A stretch of 64,000 nucleotides of DNA, taken from assembly GCA_964490845.1 (NCBI GenBank), contig CAZBED010000003.1, positions 62,001-126,000 of the forward strand. Direction: 5' to 3'. Within the stretch, counting starts at the first letter, position 1. Every line of letters begins with the position of its first letter. Below are positions 25,452 through 34,296 of this stretch, piece after piece. Source of the DNA: JADJSS01 sp964490845. Lineage in GTDB: Bacteria; Bacteroidota; Bacteroidia; Chitinophagales; JADIYW01. The notes beneath the pieces are model-generated. The model did no database searches. It had not been told where the DNA came from and saw nothing but the letters and a program-made list of their open reading frames with translations. The translations under genes and the position numbers were made by a program.

Positions 25452-26033
25452 GTGGCATTAGAATATCTTAAAGATAGTACATGGAAAAAAGTAACCAGAG
25501 ATGAAAGGTTATTCTGTTCATACTTATATCACCATATAAGTGATAATACAGATGCTTTTATTAATTTGATTAATAAAAATGAAAATACTTTAAAGAAATT
25601 AGATACTAGTAGTTCTTGGGAAATTGGTTTTGAAGTAAATATATATCGTGACCTGTTTGGAATGAAAACAAAAAGGACTTTTGACCTATGTTTGTTTAGT
25701 GAAAAAACAATAGTTATTATAGAGGCTAAAGCACACCAAGGTTTTGATTCAACTCAATCAAAGGAATTTAAGAAAGACAAAGAAAAATTAAACGCGTTAA
25801 TCTCTAAATATTTTAAGAAAGATGTTGAAATAAAAATCTGTGCATTAGCATCTTCAAAATACTATTCTAATATAATAAAAAAATACAAGAGCTTAATACT
25901 ACCATTTGAATTTGAATCAGATTTTATATTATCATGGAAAGATTGCTATGCAATATATAATAAAGAGATCTTTAATCAAGCCGATAATGTGTACAAGCAG
26001 AAGCCATTGATAAAAACTAAGGAAGTTTATTGA
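25452..26033 (+). CDS. Orphan AT-rich gene with a PD-(D/E)xK nuclease-like motif
   Basis: The 193-residue protein has RTFDLCLF followed by TIVIIEAKA, i.e. the D-x(n)-E-x-K core of the PD-(D/E)xK nuclease fold, at about residues 76-97. It is rich in Lys, Ile and Asn and its GC content is far below its neighbours, which points to transfer. The GTG start at 25452 follows the purE stop by 3 bp. It has no partner gene, so it is not an obvious restriction system. Homology to a restriction or anti-phage nuclease family is inference from the motif only. Confidence 0.6.
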   Translation: MALEYLKDSTWKKVTRDERLFCSYLYHHISDNTDAFINLINKNENTLKKLDTSSSWEIGFEVNIYRDLFGMKTKRTFDLCLFSEKTIVIIEAKAHQGFDSTQSKEFKKDKEKLNALISKYFKKDVEIKICALASSKYYSNIIKKYKSLILPFEFESDFILSWKDCYAIYNKEIFNQADNVYKQKPLIKTKEVY

Positions 26034-26036
26034 TCT

Positions 26037-26762
26037 TTAAGCCTTAATCAACTCTCTGATCACCACACTGGCGCACACGCCGCCGAAGGCGGCGGGCATA
26101 TATGAAATTGTTCCGTAGGCGGAACGTTTATAGTTCGCACCATCCGTCATAATCAAGGCGGACTTTGGCTGCAACTCCGGTGAAAATACTACTTCGATCC
26201 CGGTGTAAATCTTTTCCCTCTTCAGCCGCTTGCGAACCATTCTTACAAAAAAACAATCGTGTGTTTTGGATACATCCGCTATCTCTATTCTGGTAGGATC
26301 GGTTTTGCCTCCGGCCCCTCCGCTGGAGATGATTTTTTTCTCTAAACGATAAGCAGCTATCAATAAATTGAGCTTGGGGGTGATGCTGTCTATTGCATCA
26401 ACAATATAATCATAATTGGATGCCTGAATGATTTCATACGCCTTTTCCGGAGATAAGAATTCCTTTATTATTTCCACCTCAATTTCCGGATTGATATCCT
26501 TGATTCGTTCCGCCATCAGATCCGCTTTCGACTGTCCATGCGTAGAACTCAGTGCCGGCAACTGGCGGTTTCTGTTTGTCGGGTCAACAACATCTCCGTC
26601 TACTATCGTCATCTTCCCGACACCCGCCCGGGCAATGAACTCTGCGGCATATGAACCCACGCCGCCCAGTCCTACCACCAGCACATGGCTTCTGCTAAGT
26701 TTATCCAATTGCTCCTCACCTATCAGCAAAGTCGTGCGGGATATCCAGTGTTTGTCTTTCAT
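26037..26762 (-). CDS. tcdA: tRNA threonylcarbamoyladenosine dehydratase
   Basis: E1-like enzyme (ThiF/MoeB fold) that cyclises the t6A37 of tRNAs to ct6A using ATP. VVGLGGVGSYAAEFIARAG is the nucleotide loop, VDGDVVDPTNRNRQLPAL and DAIDSITPKLNL the adenylation site, and GAGGKTDPTRIEIADVSKT with RMVRKRLKRE is characteristic of TcdA/CsdL. Length about 242 is normal. Start ATG 26762 (MKDKHW) is preferred to the preceding MLM because the family begins there. It is divergent from rnhB. Confidence 0.9.
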   Translation of the reverse strand: MKDKHWISRTTLLIGEEQLDKLSRSHVLVVGLGGVGSYAAEFIARAGVGKMTIVDGDVVDPTNRNRQLPALSSTHGQSKADLMAERIKDINPEIEVEIIKEFLSPEKAYEIIQASNYDYIVDAIDSITPKLNLLIAAYRLEKKIISSGGAGGKTDPTRIEIADVSKTHDCFFVRMVRKRLKREKIYTGIEVVFSPELQPKSALIMTDGANYKRSAYGTISYMPAAFGGVCASVVIRELIKA

Positions 26763-26833
26763 AAGCATTCAGGAGCACAAATTTAATTGTATTTACCACT
26801 AAATTATTGCCGGGCAGCGATTATCTTTATTTC

Positions 26834-27430
26834 GTGTTACAGCATTTTGATTCAGCAAAAACAATTTGTGGTGTCGATGAAGCCGGCAGAGGATGCATTG
26901 CCGGTCCGGTAGTAGCCGCTGCCGTCATATTGCCAAAGGATTTCAGGCATCCATTCTTAAATGATTCCAAGCAATTAAATGTAAGGCAACGTAATGAGTT
27001 GCGGACCGTTATTGAAGCAAATGCAGTTGCATTTGGAGTAGGCATTATCGACAATAATATCATTGACGATATCAATATCCTGCAGGCTACCTACCGTGCC
27101 ATGCATGCTGCCGTCGGACAACTGGCCTCTCTGACTGAATTGCTAATCATCGATGGTAATCGTTTTAAACCTTATCCGGGTATTACTCATCAAACCATTA
27201 TAAAGGGTGATGGAAAATATATGGAAATCGCAGCAGCTTCTGTCTTAGCGAAAACTTACAGAGATGTCATTATGGAGCAGTTACATCTAGAATTCCCAAT
27301 GTATCTGTGGAAAAAGAATAAAGGCTATCCAACCATCGAACATCGGGAAGCTGTGGCGAAGTACGGAAGCTGCCCGTATCACCGGCAAACGTTTCAGTTG
27401 CTGAAAGCGGAATCATTAGAATTGTTCTGA
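26834..27430 (+). CDS. rnhB: Ribonuclease HII
   Basis: Removes RNA from RNA/DNA hybrids. GVDEAGRGCIAGPVVAAAV (D and E), LLIIDGNR and AAASVLAKTYRD (D) form the RNase HII active site, and KNKGYPTIEHREAVAKYG is the conserved C-terminal block. GTG 26834 is chosen as start, with 13 residues before GVDEAGRG; a TATCTTTA box at 26822-26829 sits just before it, whereas the alternative TTG at 26807 lies upstream of that box. Total about 198 residues. Confidence 0.92.
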   Translation: MLQHFDSAKTICGVDEAGRGCIAGPVVAAAVILPKDFRHPFLNDSKQLNVRQRNELRTVIEANAVAFGVGIIDNNIIDDINILQATYRAMHAAVGQLASLTELLIIDGNRFKPYPGITHQTIIKGDGKYMEIAAASVLAKTYRDVIMEQLHLEFPMYLWKKNKGYPTIEHREAVAKYGSCPYHRQTFQLLKAESLELF

Positions 27431-27431
27431 G

Positions 27432-28019
27432 TTAACTCCATCGTTCATCCGTCACACAACGGTTCGGATATTTCCCTAAATGTGTTTTGTCTTTATAGTA
27501 ATCCATAATTTCCCGCATATCATGATTGATATTACCGGTTGGATAGATAATCTTGTCGACTATGGCTTCTTTCACATCAAAATCTAAATAGCCTAATGCA
27601 ATAGGTACTTCGGCCTTTACGGCTATATAATAAAATCCAGTTTTCCATTGCTTGCGTTTGCCTCTGGACCCTTCCGGCGTAACCACCATACAGATTTTTT
27701 TTTCTTTTTTAATGGAGTTCGCCATCGCATCTACCAGACTGATTTTACGTTTGGTATTTCCATCTTTCGGTGTTCTGTCAATCGGTATAGCTCCCAGATA
27801 ACGCAGCAACCAGTTTAAAGGCCAGAAAAAAGCTTCTTTCTTAACGGCAATCTTTGCAGGAATCTTTGCAATAACAAAGACTGCCTTTCCGATAACCATA
27901 TCCCAGGCGGATGTATGCGGCGCCACTATCAGTACGCATTTATCCAGTTTTTTTAGCGGGTCAACCTGATAGCTCCAGCCTAAGCCAATTAAAATGATTC
28001 TTGAAATGATTTTCAGCAT
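27432..28019 (-). CDS. PlsC-like acyltransferase, copy 2
   Basis: Short glycerolipid acyltransferase-like protein. The catalytic HTSAWD (H-x4-D type), IPIDRTPK and TPEGSRGKRKQWKTGFYYIA motifs match the PlsC fold (1-acylglycerol-3-phosphate acyltransferase family). One hydrophobic stretch at the N-terminus gives a membrane attachment. ATG 28019 is chosen since the upstream codons have no sign of a family N-terminus. It has a clear sister 84 bp upstream with the same motif order, so the two arose by tandem duplication. The acyl acceptor is unknown. Confidence 0.75.
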   Translation of the reverse strand: MLKIISRIILIGLGWSYQVDPLKKLDKCVLIVAPHTSAWDMVIGKAVFVIAKIPAKIAVKKEAFFWPLNWLLRYLGAIPIDRTPKDGNTKRKISLVDAMANSIKKEKKICMVVTPEGSRGKRKQWKTGFYYIAVKAEVPIALGYLDFDVKEAIVDKIIYPTGNINHDMREIMDYYKDKTHLGKYPNRCVTDERWS

Positions 28020-28102
28020 ACTATAATCTTTATTTATAACCGCTGCGAAGATAGATGATTCTATCCTGTACATACTCACCGGACAATACTACCTGTATCT
28101 CA

Positions 28103-28678
28103 TTAGATGTAACGCTGGTCCAGACTGAATTTTTCGGGATGGCAAGGTGTGATATCTTTGTAAAACTCCATCATAGTGCGCATATCCGTTTCCAAATCGG
28201 TTGGATAAATAATTTTTCCAATACCTGCAATCTTGTTTTTATAATCCAGATATCCCAGTAAAATAGGCACATTAGCAGCCTTTGCCGTATACCAGAATCC
28301 TGTTTTCCACTCCGTACGTTTACTTCGGGTGCCTTCCGGCGTAACCATCACATGCAATTCCGGATTTTCTTTAAACAAATTAGCCATCGCCTCTACCATG
28401 CTGGGTCTTGGATCCCCTGGTTTCTTAGGGGTCCTGTCTATTGCTATAGCGCCCAGATTTAACATAATGCGCTTAAACGGAAATCGCACCCATTCTTTCT
28501 TTACGGTAAAGCGCAATGGCAGTCCCATCAGGTCAAATGCTGCCTTAGCTATCGGTAAATCCATATTGGCGGTATGCGGAGCAGCTATAGTTATGGACTG
28601 TTTTATTCCAACTATTGCTTCAGTCTTTAATTTCCAGCCCAGTAATTTAAAAATCAATCTGAATATCCAACGTATCAT
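28103..28678 (-). CDS. PlsC-like acyltransferase, copy 1
   Basis: Sister of the following gene on the same strand. It carries PHTANMD (H-x4-D variant), AIAIDRTPKKPG and VTPEGTRSKRTEWKTGFWYTA, the acyltransferase blocks I-III of the PlsC fold. The protein is 191 residues long and begins with hydrophobic and basic residues (MIRWIFRLIFKLLGWKLK). Both copies share DRTPK and the EGxRxKRxxWKTGF run, so duplication followed by divergence is likely. A housekeeping PlsC is usually longer, so these may serve special lipids (inference). Confidence 0.75.
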   Translation of the reverse strand: MIRWIFRLIFKLLGWKLKTEAIVGIKQSITIAAPHTANMDLPIAKAAFDLMGLPLRFTVKKEWVRFPFKRIMLNLGAIAIDRTPKKPGDPRPSMVEAMANLFKENPELHVMVTPEGTRSKRTEWKTGFWYTAKAANVPILLGYLDYKNKIAGIGKIIYPTDLETDMRTMMEFYKDITPCHPEKFSLDQRYI

Positions 28679-28831
28679 TTTACAGGTTTACATACAAATA
28701 TCCTTCATTTTTTTCGGAATATAAAATTTAACACTTGAAATCTTAAAATCCGGAGTGGAAACTTGGAAAATAGGTTTTTATTTCTGTATCTTTAAATTAG
28801 TTGCTATAACAACTATTTCATAAAAAACTAT

Positions 28832-30061
28832 ATGGCTGATTTTATAAAACCATTTGAAGAAAAATCCCCGGAAATCGTATTTGAATGGAATGACTCCAAA
28901 TCGGATGCTCAGGGCTGGCTGGTCATCAACTCGCTGCGAGGCGGAGCCGCCGGAGGCGGCACCCGGATGCGCAAAGGGCTGACCAGGCATGAAGTGGTCT
29001 CGTTGGCCAAAACTATGGAAATAAAATTTTCCGTTTCAGGACCGGATATCGGCGGTGCGAAATCGGGCATCAACTTCGACCCGAATGACCCTCGCAAAAA
29101 AGAAGTGCTGGAGCGTTGGTTTAAGGCTGTCGCCCCTCTGCTAAAAAATTACTACGGCACCGGGGGTGACATGAATATTGACGAAATTGATGAGGTTATT
29201 CCGATTACGGAAGAGTATGGCATCTGGCATCCGCAGGAAGGCATTGTAAACGGGCATTATCATCCTAAAGAAAAAGATAAGATTAATAAGATAGGGCAAC
29301 TGCGCGTCGGTGTGTCAAAAGTCCTCGAGGATGAAGATTACACACCTTCAAAAAAAGAAGGGTTTGTTGTGGCCGACATGATTACCGGTTATGGCGTAGC
29401 TGAATCCGTCAGACATTTTTATACCATTTGGAAAAAATCAACAACTCAAGACAAAAAGGTTACAATTCAGGGATTTGGTAATGTGGGCGCGGCTGCCGCT
29501 TATTTTCTGGCACAGCAAGGCGCCAAAGTGGTCGGTATTATTGATACAACGGGTGCATTTATTAACGAAGACGGTTTCTCTTTTGAGGACATCAGGACAT
29601 TGTTTCTACATAGAAAAAACCGAAAGCTGTTTCATGAAGACCTGATTCCTTTTGAGCACGCACAAAAAGATTTCTGGAAGATAAAATCCGATATTTTCAT
29701 TCCGGCTGCCGGCTCACGCTTAATCGGCACTCATGAACTAAATGAAATGATAAAGGCGGGTATAGAGGTTATCGCTTCAGGGGCAAATGTTCCATTCAAC
29801 GACCCGGAAATCTTTTACGGGAAGATTCTAAACAAGGCGGATGAAACCTTAGCCGTAATTCCCGACTTCATTGCCAATTGCGGCATGGCAAGGGTATTCG
29901 CCTATCTGATGGGGAAAAACAGTAAAATATCCGACGAAGCAATTTTTCAGGACGTATCAAAAGTAATTTATAAGGCATTGGAGAAAGTACATCAGAAAGA
30001 CCATCAGGCTGTTTACATTACCAGAAATGCGTTGCAAATTGCAATAGAAGAATTAAGTTGA
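28832..30061 (+). CDS. Glu/Leu/Phe/Val dehydrogenase
   Basis: NAD(P)-dependent amino acid dehydrogenase, catalysing reversible oxidative deamination, for example of glutamate. SVSGPDIGGAKSGINFDP with the catalytic lysine region, GTGGDMNIDEIDEV, and the Rossmann IQGFGNVGAAAAYFLAQQG followed by GIIDTTGAF define the family; IANCGMARVFAYLMG is the C-terminal part. Length of 409 is standard for the ELFV family. Glutamate as substrate is likely but not proven by motif. TATCTTTA sits about 45 bp before the ATG, so the leader is short. Confidence 0.85.
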   Translation: MADFIKPFEEKSPEIVFEWNDSKSDAQGWLVINSLRGGAAGGGTRMRKGLTRHEVVSLAKTMEIKFSVSGPDIGGAKSGINFDPNDPRKKEVLERWFKAVAPLLKNYYGTGGDMNIDEIDEVIPITEEYGIWHPQEGIVNGHYHPKEKDKINKIGQLRVGVSKVLEDEDYTPSKKEGFVVADMITGYGVAESVRHFYTIWKKSTTQDKKVTIQGFGNVGAAAAYFLAQQGAKVVGIIDTTGAFINEDGFSFEDIRTLFLHRKNRKLFHEDLIPFEHAQKDFWKIKSDIFIPAAGSRLIGTHELNEMIKAGIEVIASGANVPFNDPEIFYGKILNKADETLAVIPDFIANCGMARVFAYLMGKNSKISDEAIFQDVSKVIYKALEKVHQKDHQAVYITRNALQIAIEELS

Positions 30062-30073
30062 TTAGCCAATGTC

Positions 30074-30087
30074 TTAATTAGCTAATT
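30074..30087. repeat. AT-rich repeat TTAATTAGCTAATT, copy 2
   Basis: Identical to the 14-mer before cysN (20437-20450), here upstream of the homogentisate dioxygenase gene. Both sit just before a start codon with AATT-rich flanks. Confidence 0.5.
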
Positions 30088-30117
30088 AGCTGATTGTAGA
30101 ATTAGTAAATTACAATT

Positions 30118-31275
30118 ATGCCCATCTATCACCAACTCGGAAACATACCACCCAAAAGGCATACCGTTTTTAAATCGGCCAATGGACAGCATTACTACGA
30201 GCAGCTTTTCGGAACAGAAGGTTTCCACTCACACTCGTCATTGTTGTACCATGTACATCGACCGACACAGGTAAAAGAAATACTGCGTACCATAGATGTA
30301 ACGCCTAAAATTGCCATCAGTAAGAATATCAAATCATTGCTGTTGGAAGGATTTAAGGTCGCCCCTGAAGATGACTTCTTAGACAGCCGAAAAGCCTTAT
30401 TGATTAATAAAGATTGTATCATTGGATTGGCGGCTCCAAGAAAATCTCTCACCACCTATTATTATAAAAATGCCGACGCGGATGAACTGATCTTTATACA
30501 CAAAGGCAGTGGAACATTGCGCACCCTCATGGGAAATATTCCGTTTGAATATGGTGATTACCTCCTTATTCCGCGCGGCATAATTTATCAGATAACATTT
30601 GATACGGAAGATAACCGGCTTTTGTTGTTGGAATCCTATGCGCCGATTCATACACCAAGACGATACAAGAGTTCTTCAGGACAATTACTGGAACATTCCC
30701 CGTTCTGTGAGCGTGACTTTAAATTACCGCAAAACCTGGAAACGTACGATGCCAAAGGTGATTTTACTGTTAAAATAAAAAAAGAAAACATGTTGCACGA
30801 GTTCGTGTATGCCACACATCCGTTTGATGTGGTGGGCTGGGATGGTTATAATTTCCCCTATGGATTCAGCATTCACAATTTCGAGCCGATAACGGGCCGT
30901 GTTCATCAGCCGCCTCCGGTGCATCAAACCTTTGAGACGAGTGCATTGGTGGTTTGTTCCTTTGTGCCGCGTTTGTACGACTACCATCCGCAGGCGATTC
31001 CAGCACCGTATAATCACAGCAATATTGACAGCGATGAAGTGTTGTATTACGTGGATGGAGACTTCATGAGCAGAAACAATATCAAGCAGGGCCATATTAC
31101 ACTGCATCCGAAAGGCATCCCGCACGGCCCTGCACCCGGCGCGATGGAACGCAGCATTGGACAAAAAGAAACGCAGGAATTAGCCGTGATGATTGATACC
31201 TTCAGGCCGTTAATGGTAACGGAAGAAGCCATGAAAATAGACGATGGTAAATACTATAAAAGCTGGGTGGAATAA
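30118..31275 (+). CDS. hmgA: Homogentisate 1,2-dioxygenase
   Basis: Opens the homogentisate ring to maleylacetoacetate. The protein reads as an HGD: a cupin-like half with YEQLFGTEGFHSHSSLLYH, RGIIYQITF and the C-terminal iron-site region with NHSNIDSDEVLYYVDGDF, HPKGIPHGPAPG. His and Glu ligands of the Fe(II) site are at NHS...DEV and PHGP. Length of 385 is a little under the bacterial norm of about 430. It is the first of four tyrosine-degradation genes on this strand. Confidence 0.85.
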   Translation: MPIYHQLGNIPPKRHTVFKSANGQHYYEQLFGTEGFHSHSSLLYHVHRPTQVKEILRTIDVTPKIAISKNIKSLLLEGFKVAPEDDFLDSRKALLINKDCIIGLAAPRKSLTTYYYKNADADELIFIHKGSGTLRTLMGNIPFEYGDYLLIPRGIIYQITFDTEDNRLLLLESYAPIHTPRRYKSSSGQLLEHSPFCERDFKLPQNLETYDAKGDFTVKIKKENMLHEFVYATHPFDVVGWDGYNFPYGFSIHNFEPITGRVHQPPPVHQTFETSALVVCSFVPRLYDYHPQAIPAPYNHSNIDSDEVLYYVDGDFMSRNNIKQGHITLHPKGIPHGPAPGAMERSIGQKETQELAVMIDTFRPLMVTEEAMKIDDGKYYKSWVE

Positions 31276-31283
31276 CTCCACTC

Positions 31284-31310
31284 TGTCATTTCGAGCGAAG
31301 CGAGAAATCT
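31284..31310. repeat. REP-like repeat TGTCATTTCGAGCG... copy 1
   Basis: A palindromic-looking unit (CGAGCGAAGCG core) between the hmgA and hppD genes. A decayed copy in the opposite orientation lies at 35082-35108, matching about 22 of 27 bases. Such elements are dispersed through many Bacteroidota chromosomes. Confidence 0.6.
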
Positions 31311-31332
31311 CAAAAAATAAATACAAAATACA

Positions 31333-32493
31333 ATGTCAACAGAAATTAAAAACGTAGAATACGGGCTGGAAAAAATCTTCGAAGGTGCGCAGGATTTCTT
31401 GCCATTGCTGGGAACGGATTACGTAGAGTTTTATGTAGGCAATGCCAAACAGGCTGCTCATTACTATAAGACCGCTTTCGGATTTCAGTCACTGGCGTAT
31501 GCCGGGCTGGAAACGGGTGTGCGCGACAAAGCATCTTATGTATTGAAACAGGACAAAATACGTCTGGTGCTCACGACACCTTTAACATCGGACTCTCCCA
31601 TCAACATACATTTAGCCAAGCACGGCGACGGCGTAAAAGTAATCGCACTCTGGGTGGAAGATGCAACTCAGGCATTTGAAGAAACGACAAAGCGTGGCGC
31701 CAAACCGTTCATGCAGCCAACTATAGAAAAAGACGAACACGGCGAAGTCGTTCGTTCAGGTATTTATACCTATGGTGAGACGGTACATCTTTTCGTGGAA
31801 CGCAAAAACTACAACGGCATTTTTTTACCGGGCTATCAGCCCTGGAAATCGGATTACAATCCACCTTCCGTAGGTTTAAAATTCATCGACCACATGGTCG
31901 GCAATGTGGGCTGGGGGGAAATGAACCAGTGGGTGAAGTGGTACGAAGACGTGATGGGATTCGTAAATTTCCTGTCGTTCGATGACAAGCAGATCCATAC
32001 AGAATATTCCGCGCTGATGAGTAAAGTGATGAGCAATGGAAACGGTCGCATCAAATTCCCTATAAATGAACCAGCTGAAGGAAAAAAGAAATCACAGATT
32101 GAAGAGTATTTGGATTTTTACGAGGGCCCCGGTGTACAGCATATCGCAGTAGCTACGGATGATATCATTTCGACGGTCACCCAATTGCGCGAACGCGGTG
32201 TGGAATTCCTGAGCGCCCCACCGCATACTTATTATGAAGAAGTACCTGCCCGTTTAGGCGTACATGCTTCCATCATGAAAGAAGACATCAAGGTACTGGA
32301 ACAATTGGCAATTTTAATAGACGCCGATGAGGAAGGTTATCTGTTGCAGATATTTACCAAACCGGTGGAAGACCGGCCGACCTTATTCTTTGAAATTATT
32401 CAGCGAATGGGTGCTAAAGGTTTTGGCGCCGGAAATTTCAAAGCATTGTTTGAATCGATTGAAAGAGAACAGGAGAAACGCGGAACGCTATAA
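31333..32493 (+). CDS. hppD: 4-Hydroxyphenylpyruvate dioxygenase
   Basis: Converts 4-hydroxyphenylpyruvate to homogentisate. Two VOC-fold halves are visible: FYVGNAKQAAHYY in the first, and in the second FIDHMVGNVG (iron His), GPGVQHIAVATDDI (iron His) and TLFFEIIQRMG with the iron Glu, followed by GAGNFKALFESIEREQ. Length of 386 is typical. It lies 57 bp after the hmgA gene. Confidence 0.9.
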   Translation: MSTEIKNVEYGLEKIFEGAQDFLPLLGTDYVEFYVGNAKQAAHYYKTAFGFQSLAYAGLETGVRDKASYVLKQDKIRLVLTTPLTSDSPINIHLAKHGDGVKVIALWVEDATQAFEETTKRGAKPFMQPTIEKDEHGEVVRSGIYTYGETVHLFVERKNYNGIFLPGYQPWKSDYNPPSVGLKFIDHMVGNVGWGEMNQWVKWYEDVMGFVNFLSFDDKQIHTEYSALMSKVMSNGNGRIKFPINEPAEGKKKSQIEEYLDFYEGPGVQHIAVATDDIISTVTQLRERGVEFLSAPPHTYYEEVPARLGVHASIMKEDIKVLEQLAILIDADEEGYLLQIFTKPVEDRPTLFFEIIQRMGAKGFGAGNFKALFESIEREQEKRGTL

Positions 32494-32502
32494 AAGACAA
32501 TG

Positions 32503-32552
32503 GTCAATAGTCAATGGTATTATTTGCAATCAAAAATCTATTGACTATTGAC
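32503..32552. repeat. Inverted repeat GTCAATAGTCAAT / ATTGACTATTGAC
   Basis: 13-bp perfect inverted repeat with a 24-nt loop (32503-32515 and 32540-32552), between hppD and the MarR gene. There is no T-run, so it is not a usual terminator. It may be a dispersed repeat or an operator for the MarR protein just downstream. Confidence 0.5.
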
Positions 32553-32574
32553 AATCGACCAACAACTATTCAAT

Positions 32575-32994
32575 ATGGAATTTAATTACGGATTTATACT
32601 TGAATCAACAGCAAAAAAAATTAAACTGTCATTGCAACGTAAGTTCAACGAACAGGGGGTAGATATTACCGTAGATCAATGGGTGGTCTTGTTAGAACTG
32701 CATAAACATGGAACACAAAATCAGGTAACCTTGTGTGACCTGTGCTGTAAAGACGCGCCTACGATTACACGCATTATTGAATTACTGGTAAAGAAAGACC
32801 TGGTGATGCGGGAAAACTGCACAGAAGACAGAAGAAAATTTAATATTTCTCTCAGCAAAAAAGGAAAAGCGCTGGTACAGAAAATATTACCCCTAATTAT
32901 CGAATTCAGAAAAAAAGGCTGGGATAGTTTAACAGAAAAAGACATCGCACATATCGAACGTATCGCTAAGAAAATACAGGAAAATTTATCCTGA
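32575..32994 (+). CDS. MarR-family transcriptional regulator
   Basis: Winged-helix regulator with the MarR pattern: a DNA-binding block VDQWVVLLELHKHGTQNQVTLCDLCCKDAPTITRIIELLVKKDLVMRENCTEDRRKFNISLSKKGKAL (broken here at natural subunits: helix DLCCKDAPTITRIIELL, wing TEDRRKFNISL). It lies between hppD and fahA, so it is a good candidate to regulate the tyrosine catabolic genes in response to a pathway intermediate (inference). ATG 32575 gives about 140 residues, the usual size. Confidence 0.82.
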   Translation: MEFNYGFILESTAKKIKLSLQRKFNEQGVDITVDQWVVLLELHKHGTQNQVTLCDLCCKDAPTITRIIELLVKKDLVMRENCTEDRRKFNISLSKKGKALVQKILPLIIEFRKKGWDSLTEKDIAHIERIAKKIQENLS

Positions 32995-33030
32995 AACTTA
33001 GTGCCTTTGTACTTATAAAAATATATAAAA

Positions 33031-34248
33031 ATGACGTTACAGGAACTTACAAAAAACAACCGGCATTTCACTATACATAACTTACCGTATGGTATCTTCT
33101 CAACATCTGCAAAACATAAACGAGCAGGAATAGCCATTGGTAATCAAATAATAGATTTAGCAGTATTATTTGAACTTGGCTTTTTTGAAGATAAAATTCA
33201 TGCTAATATTTTTGATCATGAATATTTAAATGCCTTTATTGCTCTGGGTAAAGACAGTTGGCGGTTTGTCCGAAATAAGATTCATTCGTTACTATCAGAA
33301 GACTCAGCTTTTTTTAAAAACAATCACGATAAATTTCTTGTCCCACAAAGCGAGGCTGTTATGTATGTTCCTGTAAAAGTAGGTGATTACACGGACTTCT
33401 ATTCGTCGGAAGAACACGCGTCTAATGTGGGTAAGATGTTCCGGCCAACTATGGATCCGCTCCTTCCCAACTGGAAACATATGCCGATTGCCTATCACGG
33501 TAGAAGTTCTTCTATTATCACAACCAATACGCCTGTTAAAAGGCCTTACGGACAAATCCTAAGAGGGGAGGATGTTATCTACAGTGCATCTCAAACCCTC
33601 GACATTGAGATAGAACTGGGTTTTATTATCGGCAAAGAGAACCCGCTCGGAATACCTGTAAATATTAATGAAGCGGATGACTATATTTTTGGAGCAGTAT
33701 TGCTCAATGATTTTTCAGCACGGGACATTCAGCGCTGGGAATACCAGCCGCTCGGCCCTTTCCTCGGTAAAAATTTTGCTACCTCTATTTCTCCATGGAT
33801 TGTTCCTTATGAAGCATTAAAAGAATTCATGACAGATGCACCGGAGCAGAAACCCTCTGTATTGCCTTACCTGCAGCAAAACACGCGGAAAAATTTCGAT
33901 ATAGAAATTCAATTTGATATAGAAACAGAAACGAATAAGGCTATGGTCGCCGTGACCAATTCGAAATATTTATACTGGACTGCCGAACAACAAATAGCGC
34001 ATCATACAGTGAACGGCTGCAATCTGCGCGTTGGTGACCTGTTAGGCACCGGAACCATTTCCGGAACAGAAAAAAACAGTTTTGGCAGTTTATTGGAATT
34101 AACCTGGAATGGTAAGGAAAAACTGAAAATTGGTGATGAAGAACGTACCTTTCTGCAAGACGGCGACACCACCAAATTGAGTGCAGTTTGTAAGAAAGGA
34201 GATAAACAGATTGGTTTTGGTGAGCTAAGGAATAAAATAATATCTTAA
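33031..34248 (+). CDS. fahA: Fumarylacetoacetase
   Basis: Hydrolyses fumarylacetoacetate to fumarate and acetoacetate, the last step of tyrosine degradation. DYTDFYSSEEHASNVGKMFR near residue 115-135 includes the metal-binding and catalytic residues (D126 and E199/E201-type), with YHGRSSSI and DIEIELGFIIGKENPLG and the HHTVNGCNLRVGDLLGTGTISG block all family features. Length of 405 is normal. It starts 36 bp after the MarR gene. Confidence 0.92.
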   Translation: MTLQELTKNNRHFTIHNLPYGIFSTSAKHKRAGIAIGNQIIDLAVLFELGFFEDKIHANIFDHEYLNAFIALGKDSWRFVRNKIHSLLSEDSAFFKNNHDKFLVPQSEAVMYVPVKVGDYTDFYSSEEHASNVGKMFRPTMDPLLPNWKHMPIAYHGRSSSIITTNTPVKRPYGQILRGEDVIYSASQTLDIEIELGFIIGKENPLGIPVNINEADDYIFGAVLLNDFSARDIQRWEYQPLGPFLGKNFATSISPWIVPYEALKEFMTDAPEQKPSVLPYLQQNTRKNFDIEIQFDIETETNKAMVAVTNSKYLYWTAEQQIAHHTVNGCNLRVGDLLGTGTISGTEKNSFGSLLELTWNGKEKLKIGDEERTFLQDGDTTKLSAVCKKGDKQIGFGELRNKIIS

Positions 34249-34296
34249 ATCATTTTGAACAGTTTGAGAAATGACAGTACGAAAAAAAATAAATCT

